Shown one piece after another: positions 1 to 6,327 of a stretch of DNA of 64,000 bases (position 1 is its first letter; every line of letters starts with the position of its first letter). Under the pieces are notes generated by a model. That model did no database searches and was not told the DNA's origin. It saw only the letters and a program-made list of their open reading frames with translations. Source of the DNA: Paenibacillus plantarum (GTDB lineage Bacteria > Bacillota > Bacilli > Paenibacillales > NBRC-103111); contig NZ_WHNY01000016.1 in NCBI RefSeq assembly GCF_013141695.1, positions 1 through 64,000 on the forward strand. Reading direction: 5' to 3'. Both the position numbers and the translations under genes were made by a program.

Positions 1-48
1 AGTGAGGCGAATTTCGTAATTAGTAATTTTACTGACCGCTTCATAGAA

Positions 49-77
49 AGAGACCATAGCAACGAGCTATGGTCTCT
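49..77. terminator. Perfect 12-bp stem-loop
   Basis: A perfect 12-bp inverted repeat (AGAGACCATAGC with its complement) surrounds the 5-nt loop AACGA and is followed by TCATTTTAT on the plus strand. It looks like a terminator for a gene to the left of the window, or for the minus-strand gene ending at 245. The rest of 1-244 has no credible coding region; it also holds the motif at 164-186. Confidence 0.6.
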
Positions 78-163
78 TCATTTTATCTAGGTTCTTCATT
101 ATTTATTGAGAAATGGATCTATTTCGTGACCCTCGCTGATACTGGCAGCCTATTTGTAATTGT

Positions 164-186
164 GCTATCGTTCCTCGTTAGCTTAA
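164..186. repeat. Right-hand motif of a recurrent intergenic element, copy 1
   Basis: The sequence reads GCTATCGTT, five bases, then GTTAGCTTA. It is an imperfect palindrome. Closely related copies lie at 987-1009, 1526-1549 and 3526-3548. Copies 1, 2 and 4 sit just past the stop codon of a minus-strand accessory gene. Confidence 0.6.
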
Positions 187-244
187 TTCAGTAAAGCCTA
201 CATACTCTATTCCAACGCTAAAAATGCTTGCTTCATTAGTGTGA

Positions 245-844
245 TTACTTTTTTTTGCTTTTGAACTTTTCAACCAGTTTTAGAAATTCAGGTGTCGTCT
301 TTACACTAACAATCCCAAGATCCTTGGGTAGATTTTCATCCTCAACTATTTTAAAACTTAATATAAACTCCGAGAATGAATTTGCTACTAAGTAAACATT
401 ATTCCATAATTCTTCTTCTGAGGGGTCGAAGTGTTCTTGGTCATGATCCCAAAAGTAAATTTTTCCCCATACATCCTCAGTAACTCCAATGCAAAGTTGA
501 TCCCCACCTGTAATATCCGCAAAAGGTATCATTTTTTCAGGCATTCGCCCCAGATAACATTCGATATTACTGATTAAATCGTTATTGTTATTTTGCAGGT
601 TATAAAAATAGCCCAGTTCCCCTCGTTCATTGTGCTTTGGTATGTTGGTTATTAATGAATAGCTTATTGGATGATTGTAGTTTATTCTCCCATATGTCAA
701 AAGAAACTTTTTATAATCTTGAGGCAAGCGAAACCCATATTTCTGTTCAATTGAAATAACTAAATTATCAGAGTAAATACCACCTTCATTAGTGATTCCT
801 ACCTCTAATAATTTCTGTTTCACCTTTTCAAAACTACTTTGCAT
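245..844 (-). CDS. SMI1/KNR4 family protein
   Basis: A 199-aa protein of the SMI1/KNR4 (SUKH) fold. The pattern IEQKYGFRLPQDYKKFLLTYG near residues 32-52 is the usual start of the domain; the family signature continues with IPFADITGGDQLCIGV near 105-121 and a WDHDQE segment near 132-137. In bacteria these are often immunity proteins against secreted or contact-dependent toxins, but no toxin gene is adjacent, so this role is family inference. The start has a GGTGGAG ribosome binding site. The gene lies in an AT-rich accessory zone and is bracketed by the recurrent intergenic motifs (164-186 beyond its stop, 919-932 upstream of its start). Confidence 0.85.
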   Translation of the reverse strand: MQSSFEKVKQKLLEVGITNEGGIYSDNLVISIEQKYGFRLPQDYKKFLLTYGRINYNHPISYSLITNIPKHNERGELGYFYNLQNNNNDLISNIECYLGRMPEKMIPFADITGGDQLCIGVTEDVWGKIYFWDHDQEHFDPSEEELWNNVYLVANSFSEFILSFKIVEDENLPKDLGIVSVKTTPEFLKLVEKFKSKKK

Positions 845-918
845 CTTTATTCACTCCACCTATTCAGATACATTTACTGGAAATATTTTACCACAAATTA
901 CTTACTCTTAACTACGCT

Positions 919-1009
919 AATCTGTCCGTTACTTTAATGAAACCAGGGAGCAACTGCCGCGTGGCAATCTGCTCCCTGGTTATTCCGTTATCGTTAACCG
1001 ATAGCTTAA
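919..1009. repeat. Composite intergenic element (left motif, hairpin, right motif)
   Basis: This is the most complete copy of a compound element. On the plus strand it has AATCTGTCCGTTA at 919-931, a strong hairpin at 941-981 (12-bp stem AACCAGGGAGCA, with an inner TGCC/GGCA pairing), and a right motif at 987-1009 (GTTATCGTT, then CGATAGCTTAA). The hairpin is probably the terminator for the minus-strand gene ending at 1064. Partial or decayed copies lie at 1441-1549, 3464-3548 and 4017-4050. Confidence 0.55.
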
Positions 1010-1063
1010 TGACGTTTTTAAATCGTTTAACGTTAACTCTTATAAATCGTGAGATATCTACTT

Positions 1064-1426
1064 TCATATCTTAACTTTATGTAACCTCAAGATGAAGACT
1101 GCTGCCACAATAAAGAGGGACAACATTAGAAAAGCAAGCCCAAGCACGCTTCTCCCAGCTGCGTACAAAGCTGCTGAAGCTACAACGAACACAACCAATT
1201 TAAGTGCCGTTCGAAAGGGGAAGGAGAAGATGGATAACGAAGCCTTAGGAGAGAGAAACACCCCCCAAAGAATTGCGACGACCAGTGGTGAAGCGATTAC
1301 CAGCATGATTTTGACCGCACTTCCTGCCTTGATATGATAACCCCAGTATCCAAACGCAACCATTGCTCCTAGCTCCAGCAGGAAAAATGCGGTGAGGATG
1401 ATAACACCTATCGATTTCACTTCCAT
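1064..1426 (-). CDS. YrdB-like (DUF2568) membrane protein
   Basis: A 120-aa protein that is almost entirely hydrophobic, with four predicted membrane helices (about residues 7-28, 37-57, 72-92 and 94-114) and a short basic C-terminus. Size, helix spacing and the segment WGVFLSPKA are typical of the DUF2568/YrdB family; its function is unknown. The ATG at 1426 follows GGGAGG at very short spacing. It is a single-gene unit between two copies of the recurrent intergenic element. Confidence 0.75.
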   Translation of the reverse strand: MEVKSIGVIILTAFFLLELGAMVAFGYWGYHIKAGSAVKIMLVIASPLVVAILWGVFLSPKASLSIFSFPFRTALKLVVFVVASAALYAAGRSVLGLAFLMLSLFIVAAVFILRLHKVKI

Positions 1427-1440
1427 CTGCCTCCCATTCC

Positions 1441-1549
1441 AATTATCCGGTGTATTGCTTCGCCTTACACCTATATAGAACTCCTGTGATGATTGCTTAC
1501 GCCCGATCGATCCGTGGTATGCTGGGCTATCGTTCTTACGTTAGCTTAA
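1441..1549. repeat. Decayed copy of the composite intergenic element
   Basis: On the plus strand a weak TCCGG-containing left part is followed by a hairpin (GGTGTA/TACACC, 1449-1471). A clear right motif follows at 1526-1549 (GCTATCGTT, then CGTTAGCTTAA). Order and orientation match the element at 919-1009. The left motif is only marginally recognisable. Confidence 0.4.
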
Positions 1550-1615
1550 CTTTAAATCCTTCCGTTATCCCATGTGAAGTCACTTTGGAAAGGAAGTACA
1601 AATTTGATTGAATAA

Positions 1616-1780
1616 GGGATTTATGTAAGCGACATATGGAATAAAATAGAACCAGACCAAGATTACCTAATACTCGCCAGTCAGCGTGAGGGGCATTTAG
1701 AAGCTAATTTATGTGGAAATTCACAGCTTTGGTCCGAGGTGATCCAAGCGCAAATTAAAGAGCTTCGCAAGGGGAACTGA
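1616..1780 (+). pseudogene. Gene remnant, C-terminal fragment
   Basis: An open frame with no start codon and an in-frame TAA at 1613-1615 encodes about 54 residues ending in KELRKGN and a TGA at 1778-1780. The composition (DYLILASQREGHLEANL) looks protein-like rather than random, and there is no ATG, GTG or TTG with a ribosome binding site. It is best read as the 3' end of a decayed gene of unknown family. The rest of 1427-2113 shows no convincing gene. Confidence 0.35.
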
Positions 1781-2113
1781 TACCCGTGAAGAATGTTAGC
1801 ATTAGGCGGTTATGTTAGCAATACGTGCTTATCGTTTTCGGAGAAAGTGAATATGCCTGTATAGTCATTGTGTAAGAGATGCCCTCCCAGTGTTAAATCA
1901 TGTCGGAGCTGTAATAGCCAGGCTACCCAGACTTTTGTCTAGGGGAGTGAGTGACCAAGGACCGGTTTAATTATCTTACGAGCTTGCTATGATGAATATA
2001 TAAACTTATTTCGAATTTCACAACTGTATGATCTTGCAAGAAAAATCGAGACGGACACCATTTTTTTGTGATATTTACATTGAAATAAAATTGAACCTGT
2101 TGAAGGGGTTTTC

Positions 2114-2303
2114 ATGGAGAGAACGTATATTATCGTTTCGCAATTCACAACGGAAATATACCAAGTCATTCACACCGCTTGTAGAGTTTCTCGATAAACA
2201 GAAATTGCGAATCGGTAATCGGTACACAATAAACGCCAGCGAGAGTTACATGATTAACCCACTAACATTCAAGTGGTTACAGAATTCTAAGGAGGATCAA
2301 TAG
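2114..2303 (+). pseudogene. Small ORF, apparently frameshifted
   Basis: An ATG at 2114 with the ribosome binding site AAGGGG opens a frame that reads MERTYIIVSQFTTEIYQVIH and stops at 2195-2197. A second frame covering the same region continues without interruption to the TAG at 2301-2303 (VEFLDKQKLRIGNRYTINAS and onward). Joining them near 2175-2195 would give a product of roughly 60 aa. That frame is also open upstream to 2028 but without a good ribosome binding site. The stop overlaps the start of the following hydrolase by one base. I do not recognise the family; an intact but different gene model is possible. Confidence 0.35.
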
Positions 2304-3292
2304 TGAAGAAGAAAATACTAATACTAAAGAGAATAGGTTATTGTTTGGGGGGAATTGTAGGACTTTTTGTATTAGCTGCTTTAGTTGTAGTGATCAATCA
2401 CAAAATCCATTTGAGCAGGGAAGATTCATTAGTTAAACCTATGGGGCAAACGGTTTCAGTAGGTGGACATAAAATGAGTATCTATACAGAAGGTCAGGGA
2501 AATACCACCCTGGTATTTCTGGCAGGAGGCGGAACAGCCTCGCCTATATTAGATTTTAAAAGCTTATATTCTCGATTAAGTGATAGATATAAAATCGCAG
2601 TACCAGAAAGAATAGGGTATGGTTACAGTGATGTTGCGGACGTTCCAAGAGATCTTGATACCGTATTGGAGGAGGACAGACAAGCATTATTATTAGCCGG
2701 GTTGAAACCTCCTTATGTATTAGTTCCTCATTCTATTACGGGATTGGAGTCAGTTTATTGGGCACAAAAATATCCAAAAGAAGTATCTTCCATTATAGGA
2801 ATAGATGTAGGTACTGTAAATGCTTATTTTGACCCCAGTTTGCCGAAAGCTTCTGATTTTATACCTAAAATAAAGATACTGGCATTTGCAGAACATATGG
2901 GAGTAACTCGTTTTATCCCATCCATGGTTAAAAGCGAAGCGGCAATATCGGCAGGAAACTTGACAGATCATGAAAAAGATATTTATAAAGCAATATATTA
3001 TAGGAGAACGAATACACCACCGATGATACAAGAGCTAGTGGATCTTTTGGATAATGCTCATAAAGTAGATGCATTGCCACCACCACAGTTACCAGTATTG
3101 TTTTTCATATCGAATGGTGACGGAATTGGTCTTGGTTATACTAAAGAACAATGGCAAGGGTTCCAAATATCTTACCTTTCAAAAATTGCTAATAGCAAGT
3201 ATGTATTAATGGACGACTACGGACATTATCTTCAAGATTTTGCACCTGATTTACTTGCACAGAAAATCAAAGAATTTATACCAGCTAATTAA
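2303..3292 (+). CDS. Membrane-anchored alpha/beta hydrolase
   Basis: A 329-aa protein with one N-terminal membrane helix (about residues 12-32), so the catalytic domain is probably outside the membrane. The alpha/beta-hydrolase core shows an oxyanion-type loop LAGGGTASP (73-81), a nucleophile elbow VPHSITG with Ser144, a candidate acid in ISNGDG near 270, and a catalytic His near 308 (DDYGHYLQDF). The elbow lacks the usual first glycine. The substrate is unknown. The start is GTG, preceded by AAGGAGGAT, in a TAGTG overlap with the small upstream ORF. It is AT-richer than the core genes further right, which fits an acquired region. Confidence 0.85.
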   Translation: MKKKILILKRIGYCLGGIVGLFVLAALVVVINHKIHLSREDSLVKPMGQTVSVGGHKMSIYTEGQGNTTLVFLAGGGTASPILDFKSLYSRLSDRYKIAVPERIGYGYSDVADVPRDLDTVLEEDRQALLLAGLKPPYVLVPHSITGLESVYWAQKYPKEVSSIIGIDVGTVNAYFDPSLPKASDFIPKIKILAFAEHMGVTRFIPSMVKSEAAISAGNLTDHEKDIYKAIYYRRTNTPPMIQELVDLLDNAHKVDALPPPQLPVLFFISNGDGIGLGYTKEQWQGFQISYLSKIANSKYVLMDDYGHYLQDFAPDLLAQKIKEFIPAN

Positions 3293-3348
3293 CTGATGTG
3301 CGTGAAATTTGGCTTCCAAATAGTTGCTGGTATATGGGAGGCAACGTG

Positions 3349-3459
3349 ATGAGCACGAATCTGCGGTTCCGGTTTCGCGAATCAAAAGCCAATTTAAAAC
3401 CTTACAATGAAAAAGTGATTAGGATTCGAGATGCTAAACTTGACTTTATTGAACTATAG
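3349..3459 (+). CDS. Possible 36-aa small protein
   Basis: An ATG with GGGAGG seven bases upstream opens a 36-codon frame, rich in Arg and Lys (MSTNLRFRFRESKANLK at its start), ending in TAG just before the hairpin at 3480-3506. Only the ribosome binding site and the downstream terminator support it. It may equally be the remnant of a larger gene. Nothing else is visible in 3293-3463. Confidence 0.2.
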   Translation: MSTNLRFRFRESKANLKPYNEKVIRIRDAKLDFIEL

Positions 3460-3463
3460 CTAA

Positions 3464-3548
3464 ATATACCATCTAGGTGAAGCTGCCGTTTAACGCGGCA
3501 GCTTTGTCATGGTGTAATTTATTGCGCTATCGTTACCAGTTAGCTTAG
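3464..3548. repeat. Composite intergenic element with terminator hairpin
   Basis: On the plus strand this has a decayed left motif (9 of 14 positions match the 4017-4030 copy), a strong hairpin with stem AAGCTGCCG/CGGCAGCTT at about 3480-3506, and a right motif at 3526-3548 (GCTATCGTT, then AGTTAGCTTAG). The order is the same as at 919-1009. The hairpin probably terminates the 137-aa minus-strand gene and perhaps plus-strand transcription. Confidence 0.5.
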
Positions 3549-3555
3549 AAATTTA

Positions 3556-3969
3556 TTAAACACTGTAAACACAGATTGAACAGATAGGGGCGCTCAATTC
3601 ATCCCATACCTGATCATATTCATCGACGTCCTTCAATTCAAAACAGATCCCCTCGATATTTGGCATCTTCACAACATACGAATCTTGTGTACAGTTACCG
3701 AAATGTTCTTCGATATCCGATATTGTATCACCGAGTCCAATAAGCTTTGCATACTTCCCAAGGAAACCGTCAATTGCCATAATCTGAAACGTCTTATTCT
3801 CTTCATCCAACCAAAACCACAATGTGGACGTCTTAACCACGATGCAGTTGGATCTTTGCTCACTTTGATAATCCTCAAGCATATTTAGTAACTGCTCTGC
3901 CTTCATACCGATTTGAAATGCTCCTATGCTTTCCCCTGGTACTACGTCTCCATAACGAAAAATATCCAT
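3556..3969 (-). CDS. Uncharacterised 137-aa protein
   Basis: A soluble acidic protein, no signal peptide, no membrane segment. It begins with PGESIGAFQIGMKAEQLLNML, a motif seen at the start of several small Bacillota proteins of unknown function, some found beside polymorphic toxins. It has a single C-terminal Cys cluster (ICSICVY). The ATG has GGGTGAT upstream. Like the SMI1 gene it is a lone cassette-like unit: the recurrent right motif lies 8 bases past its stop and the left motif (4017-4030) lies 48 bases upstream of its start. An immunity-type role is speculation. Confidence 0.6.
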   Translation of the reverse strand: MDIFRYGDVVPGESIGAFQIGMKAEQLLNMLEDYQSEQRSNCIVVKTSTLWFWLDEENKTFQIMAIDGFLGKYAKLIGLGDTISDIEEHFGNCTQDSYVVKMPNIEGICFELKDVDEYDQVWDELSAPICSICVYSV

Positions 3970-4016
3970 TTAGATCACCCAATAAATGTGTCTTTGTTTC
4001 ATTTTACCATTAAACA

Positions 4017-4050
4017 AATCTGCCCGTTAGCAGGGTGAAGGGCCACCTTC
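4017..4050. repeat. Partial copy of the intergenic element (left motif plus hairpin)
   Basis: AATCTGCCCGTTAG at 4017-4030 matches 919-932 at 12 of 14 positions, and a small hairpin (GAAGG/CCTTC, 4037-4050) follows. No right motif is visible downstream, so this copy is truncated or decayed, and it marks the right edge of the accessory zone. Confidence 0.45.
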
Positions 4051-4149
4051 CATCATGCATGCATATTATATTGTTTGTATGGCAACCACCGATAGTCAAC
4101 AAATGACTCCCCAGAATTAAGATAAGTGAATGTTCAAAAAGTAAACACT

Positions 4150-4189
4150 CACTAACGAATTCTATTTTCCACTAACGGACTTTATTTTC
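4150..4189. repeat. Two tandem 20-bp imperfect repeats
   Basis: Two adjacent 20-mers, both starting CACTAACG and ending TATTTTC, differ at three positions. They lie between the accessory zone and the SPFH gene. Their function is unknown. The rest of the 3970-4303 gap holds the partial element at 4017 and the palindrome at 4252. Confidence 0.5.
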
Positions 4190-4251
4190 TTTGATCACAA
4201 GCTATCACAGCATCCCAGCTCATTTTTTTAATTTTACAATTTAAGTAAAAA

Positions 4252-4272
4252 GTGATATCATATAAATATCAC
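4252..4272. promoter_or_regulatory. Palindrome upstream of the SPFH gene, possible operator
   Basis: GTGATAT and ATATCAC form 7-bp inverted arms around CATATAA, about 30 bases before the SPFH start codon. The position suits an operator, possibly for the ribbon-helix-helix protein encoded at the end of the same operon. The link to that protein is inference. Confidence 0.4.
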
Positions 4273-4303
4273 AACGATATACACTAGGGAGGGTTTTCAA
4301 CGT

Positions 4304-5143
4304 ATGAAAGAAACGAAAACATGGGCACTCAATGGCTTTATCGGCTTACTCTTATTTTTCGCCGCGCTCGGGCTAGGTATTTACAGTTTCACACAAGAGA
4401 GCTTTTTAATAGGGGCTATTTTGATCGTAGTTAGCATCATCTCCCTCACGACAATTAATGTCGTTCAGCCGAATCAAGCCTCGGTCATTACTTTTTTCGG
4501 GAGCTATCTAGGGACGATTCGCAAAAGTGGCATGTGGCTCGTCATTCCTTTCTCTTCACATAAGAAAATATCGCTGCGTGTTCGCAATTTTAACAGTGTC
4601 AAATTAAAAGTGAATGATATCGATGGGAATCCGATTGAAATTGCTGCTGTGATCGTGTTCAAAGTCGTTGATACGTACAAGGCTTTGTTCGATGTAGATA
4701 GTTATGAGAAATTCGTAGAAATTCAAAGTGAGACTGCACTACGTCATGTGGCCAGCAAGTACCCATATGATCGTTACGAAACAGAAGGCTATTCGTTAAG
4801 AGGGAATGCTGATGAGGTTGCGGCTGAGCTCAGCACAGAGCTTCAACATCGTCTTTCCGTTGCAGGTGTTGAGGTGATTGAGTCCCGTTTGACTCACCTG
4901 GCCTACTCCACCGAAATTGCCAGCGCCATGCTGCAGCGTCAACAAGCCTCTGCGATTTTATCAGCACGCTCCATCATTGTCGAAGGCGCCGTGGGGATGG
5001 TTCAACTGGCTGTCGAACAATTGGAAGCGAAGGGCTTGCAGCTTGACGAGGAGCGTAAAGCTGCCATGATCAACAATCTTCTAGTTGCGATTGTGTCTGA
5101 TCGTTCAGCAACGCCGGTCATTAATACCGGAACGTTGTACTAA
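4304..5143 (+). CDS. SPFH/Band 7 domain membrane protein
   Basis: A 279-aa protein with two N-terminal membrane segments (about residues 11-28 and 32-50), then an SPFH domain beginning at VVQPNQASVITFFGSYLGT. The C-terminal part is helical with the ALRHVASKYPYD motif and an Ala/Gln/Glu-rich stretch (MLQRQQASAILSARSIIVEGA). SPFH proteins oligomerise at membranes and scaffold proteases or lipid microdomains; this short type, without a long flotillin tail, is common in Bacillota with unknown function. The ATG follows AGGGAGGG. The next gene starts 13 bases after its stop, so they form a two-gene operon. Confidence 0.85.
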   Translation: MKETKTWALNGFIGLLLFFAALGLGIYSFTQESFLIGAILIVVSIISLTTINVVQPNQASVITFFGSYLGTIRKSGMWLVIPFSSHKKISLRVRNFNSVKLKVNDIDGNPIEIAAVIVFKVVDTYKALFDVDSYEKFVEIQSETALRHVASKYPYDRYETEGYSLRGNADEVAAELSTELQHRLSVAGVEVIESRLTHLAYSTEIASAMLQRQQASAILSARSIIVEGAVGMVQLAVEQLEAKGLQLDEERKAAMINNLLVAIVSDRSATPVINTGTLY

Positions 5144-5155
5144 CGGAGCCATGTT

Positions 5156-5347
5156 ATGGCTCCCAAGAAGAATTTCCCGCTTCGACTAGATCCGAAGCTG
5201 CACCAAGCTCTTGAGCAGTGGGCAGAAGACGAATTTCGAAGTGTTAACGGACACATTGAATATTTACTCCGCGAAGCGCTCCTCCGTTCGGGACGGCTCT
5301 CCAAAGTTAGTCTAGCTCAGCAAACGAATGATGAAGTAGACAACTAA
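5156..5347 (+). CDS. Arc-type ribbon-helix-helix DNA-binding protein
   Basis: A 63-aa protein. KNFPLRLDPKLHQALEQWA gives the beta strand and first helix, and RSVNGHIEYLLREAL the turn and second helix of a ribbon-helix-helix fold, as in Arc and HicB-tail regulators. It is read with the SPFH gene. Such pairs recur in Bacillus-like genomes, which suggests autoregulation of the SPFH gene; the palindrome at 4252-4272 is a candidate target. The ribosome binding site is weak (GGAG), consistent with translational coupling. Confidence 0.75.
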   Translation: MAPKKNFPLRLDPKLHQALEQWAEDEFRSVNGHIEYLLREALLRSGRLSKVSLAQQTNDEVDN

Positions 5348-5393
5348 CAACAAAAAAACTTACATGTCATAGACATGTAAGTTTTTGTTGTTT
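5347..5393. terminator. Bidirectional terminator
   Basis: A long near-perfect hairpin, with core stem ACTTACATGTC and complement around ATA, has A-rich and T-rich flanks that also pair. It serves both the plus-strand SPFH operon and the minus-strand DUF4183 genes that converge here. Confidence 0.9.
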
Positions 5394-5395
5394 TC

Positions 5396-5824
5396 TTAAG
5401 TTGTAACATCAATCGCTGGTGCCGAAATAGTCTGTGGTGTAGTAATCGTAGAATCCGTGTTTGAGAAATCAGCAACTTCGAGAACGACAGGTGTGCCTGC
5501 TGTTGCTAAGATCGTGGCTAGAACCAATGAAGCTGTTGTTAACGTAGAGAGACCCTCCTGTTGTAACACACCATTGACATATACGTTAATGTAACCGTCA
5601 GTAGGCACTGCTGGTAGAGAGTTCGCGTCTACGGGATTTCCATTATCATCTAAGAAATCATCTGCAGGAATGGTTGTTACCGCACCGCCAATCATTCCTC
5701 CTGTAATCACTGCATTAAATCTTGTAACAGCAGGATCTACGGTTGTTGTCACAACACCGCCCGAAGCTACTGGAGCATTAGCCAACGCAGCTGTAATAAA
5801 TAGTTTAATAAGTGAGGCTGCCAT
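5396..5824 (-). CDS. DUF4183 domain protein
   Basis: A 142-aa protein rich in Thr, Val and Ala and nearly free of basic residues. It shows the DUF4183 pattern: VDPAVTRFNAVI, TIPADDFLDDNGNPV, then GYINVYVNGVLQQEGLSTLT and GTPVVLEVADF. Known relatives occur in spore-surface or exosporium contexts and as short beta-rich proteins in Bacillus and Paenibacillus, so a surface role is plausible but unproven. The ATG has GGGGGTGA upstream. It lies 5 bases after a second DUF4183 gene, so the two are co-transcribed. Confidence 0.8.
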   Translation of the reverse strand: MAASLIKLFITAALANAPVASGGVVTTTVDPAVTRFNAVITGGMIGGAVTTIPADDFLDDNGNPVDANSLPAVPTDGYINVYVNGVLQQEGLSTLTTASLVLATILATAGTPVVLEVADFSNTDSTITTPQTISAPAIDVTT

Positions 5825-5829
5825 CTAAT

Positions 5830-6204
5830 TCACCCCCTTCCCGATCTTCGCTTATATATGCGAATGCTTTGCACGATGATGGGAACACCTTTTTCAGGCA
5901 CATCCTTCGATGTTAACGTTAAAGAGCCTTTTTCTATTTGATAGAGCGTGCTAGGCTGGAGTACACCATTAACGAAAACTTGTGCAAAAGTAACCGCTTT
6001 GGGATCAGGAATTGATTGAGCGCCATAACCTTTGGTCCGATCCTCTTCCGAATAGCAACGCTTGTCTCCATCTGAAATGGCGTAATAGAAATAAGTTTTC
6101 GATACATAGTCAGCTTTACGTACCCGTTCTTTGCTCTTTTTCGACTTTCGGACAGTAGTTCCAAGACATTTTCGCTTCCGGATATGAATCACCTCACAGA
6201 CCAC
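5830..6204 (-). CDS. DUF4183 domain protein, basic N-terminus
   Basis: A 124-aa protein, first gene of the pair. After a strongly basic head (RKSKKSKERVRKADY) it has the DUF4183 pattern: YFYYAISDGDKRCYSEED, IPDPKAVTFAQVFVNGVLQP, LYQIEKGSLTL and GVPIIVQSIRIY. The start is uncertain: GTG at 6204 is used here, GTG at 6192 is another choice, and neither has a good ribosome binding site, although GAGGTGATT sits just inside. The basic head contrasts with its acidic partner, hinting that the two proteins interact (inference). Confidence 0.7.
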   Translation of the reverse strand: MVCEVIHIRKRKCLGTTVRKSKKSKERVRKADYVSKTYFYYAISDGDKRCYSEEDRTKGYGAQSIPDPKAVTFAQVFVNGVLQPSTLYQIEKGSLTLTSKDVPEKGVPIIVQSIRIYKRRSGRG

Positions 6205-6286
6205 TCATAGATTAGGATATTCTATGCGAGAAACTTTACCTTAAATTGGATATTCATCTCAGTACGTATCCCCATTTATAACAAAC

Positions 6287-6320
6287 AAAACCCCCTAATC
6301 ATGGTGATTAGGGGGTTTTC
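6287..6320 (-). terminator. Terminator of the GntR/ABC operon
   Basis: AACCCCCTAATCA and its complement around TGG are followed on the minus strand by TTTTGTTTG. It lies 8 bases past the stop of the 408-aa gene. Confidence 0.9.
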
Positions 6321-6327
6321 TAAAGTT

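Noticed and set aside
1092..1337. Plus-strand 81-aa frame opposite the YrdB-like gene
   Set aside because: Antisense shadow of a membrane protein gene with a good start and family match.
919..4030. A true integron with attC sites
   Set aside because: No integrase gene in the window and the motifs do not fit the attC core RYYYAAC/GTTRRRY. Only the cassette-like layout is kept as a hypothesis.
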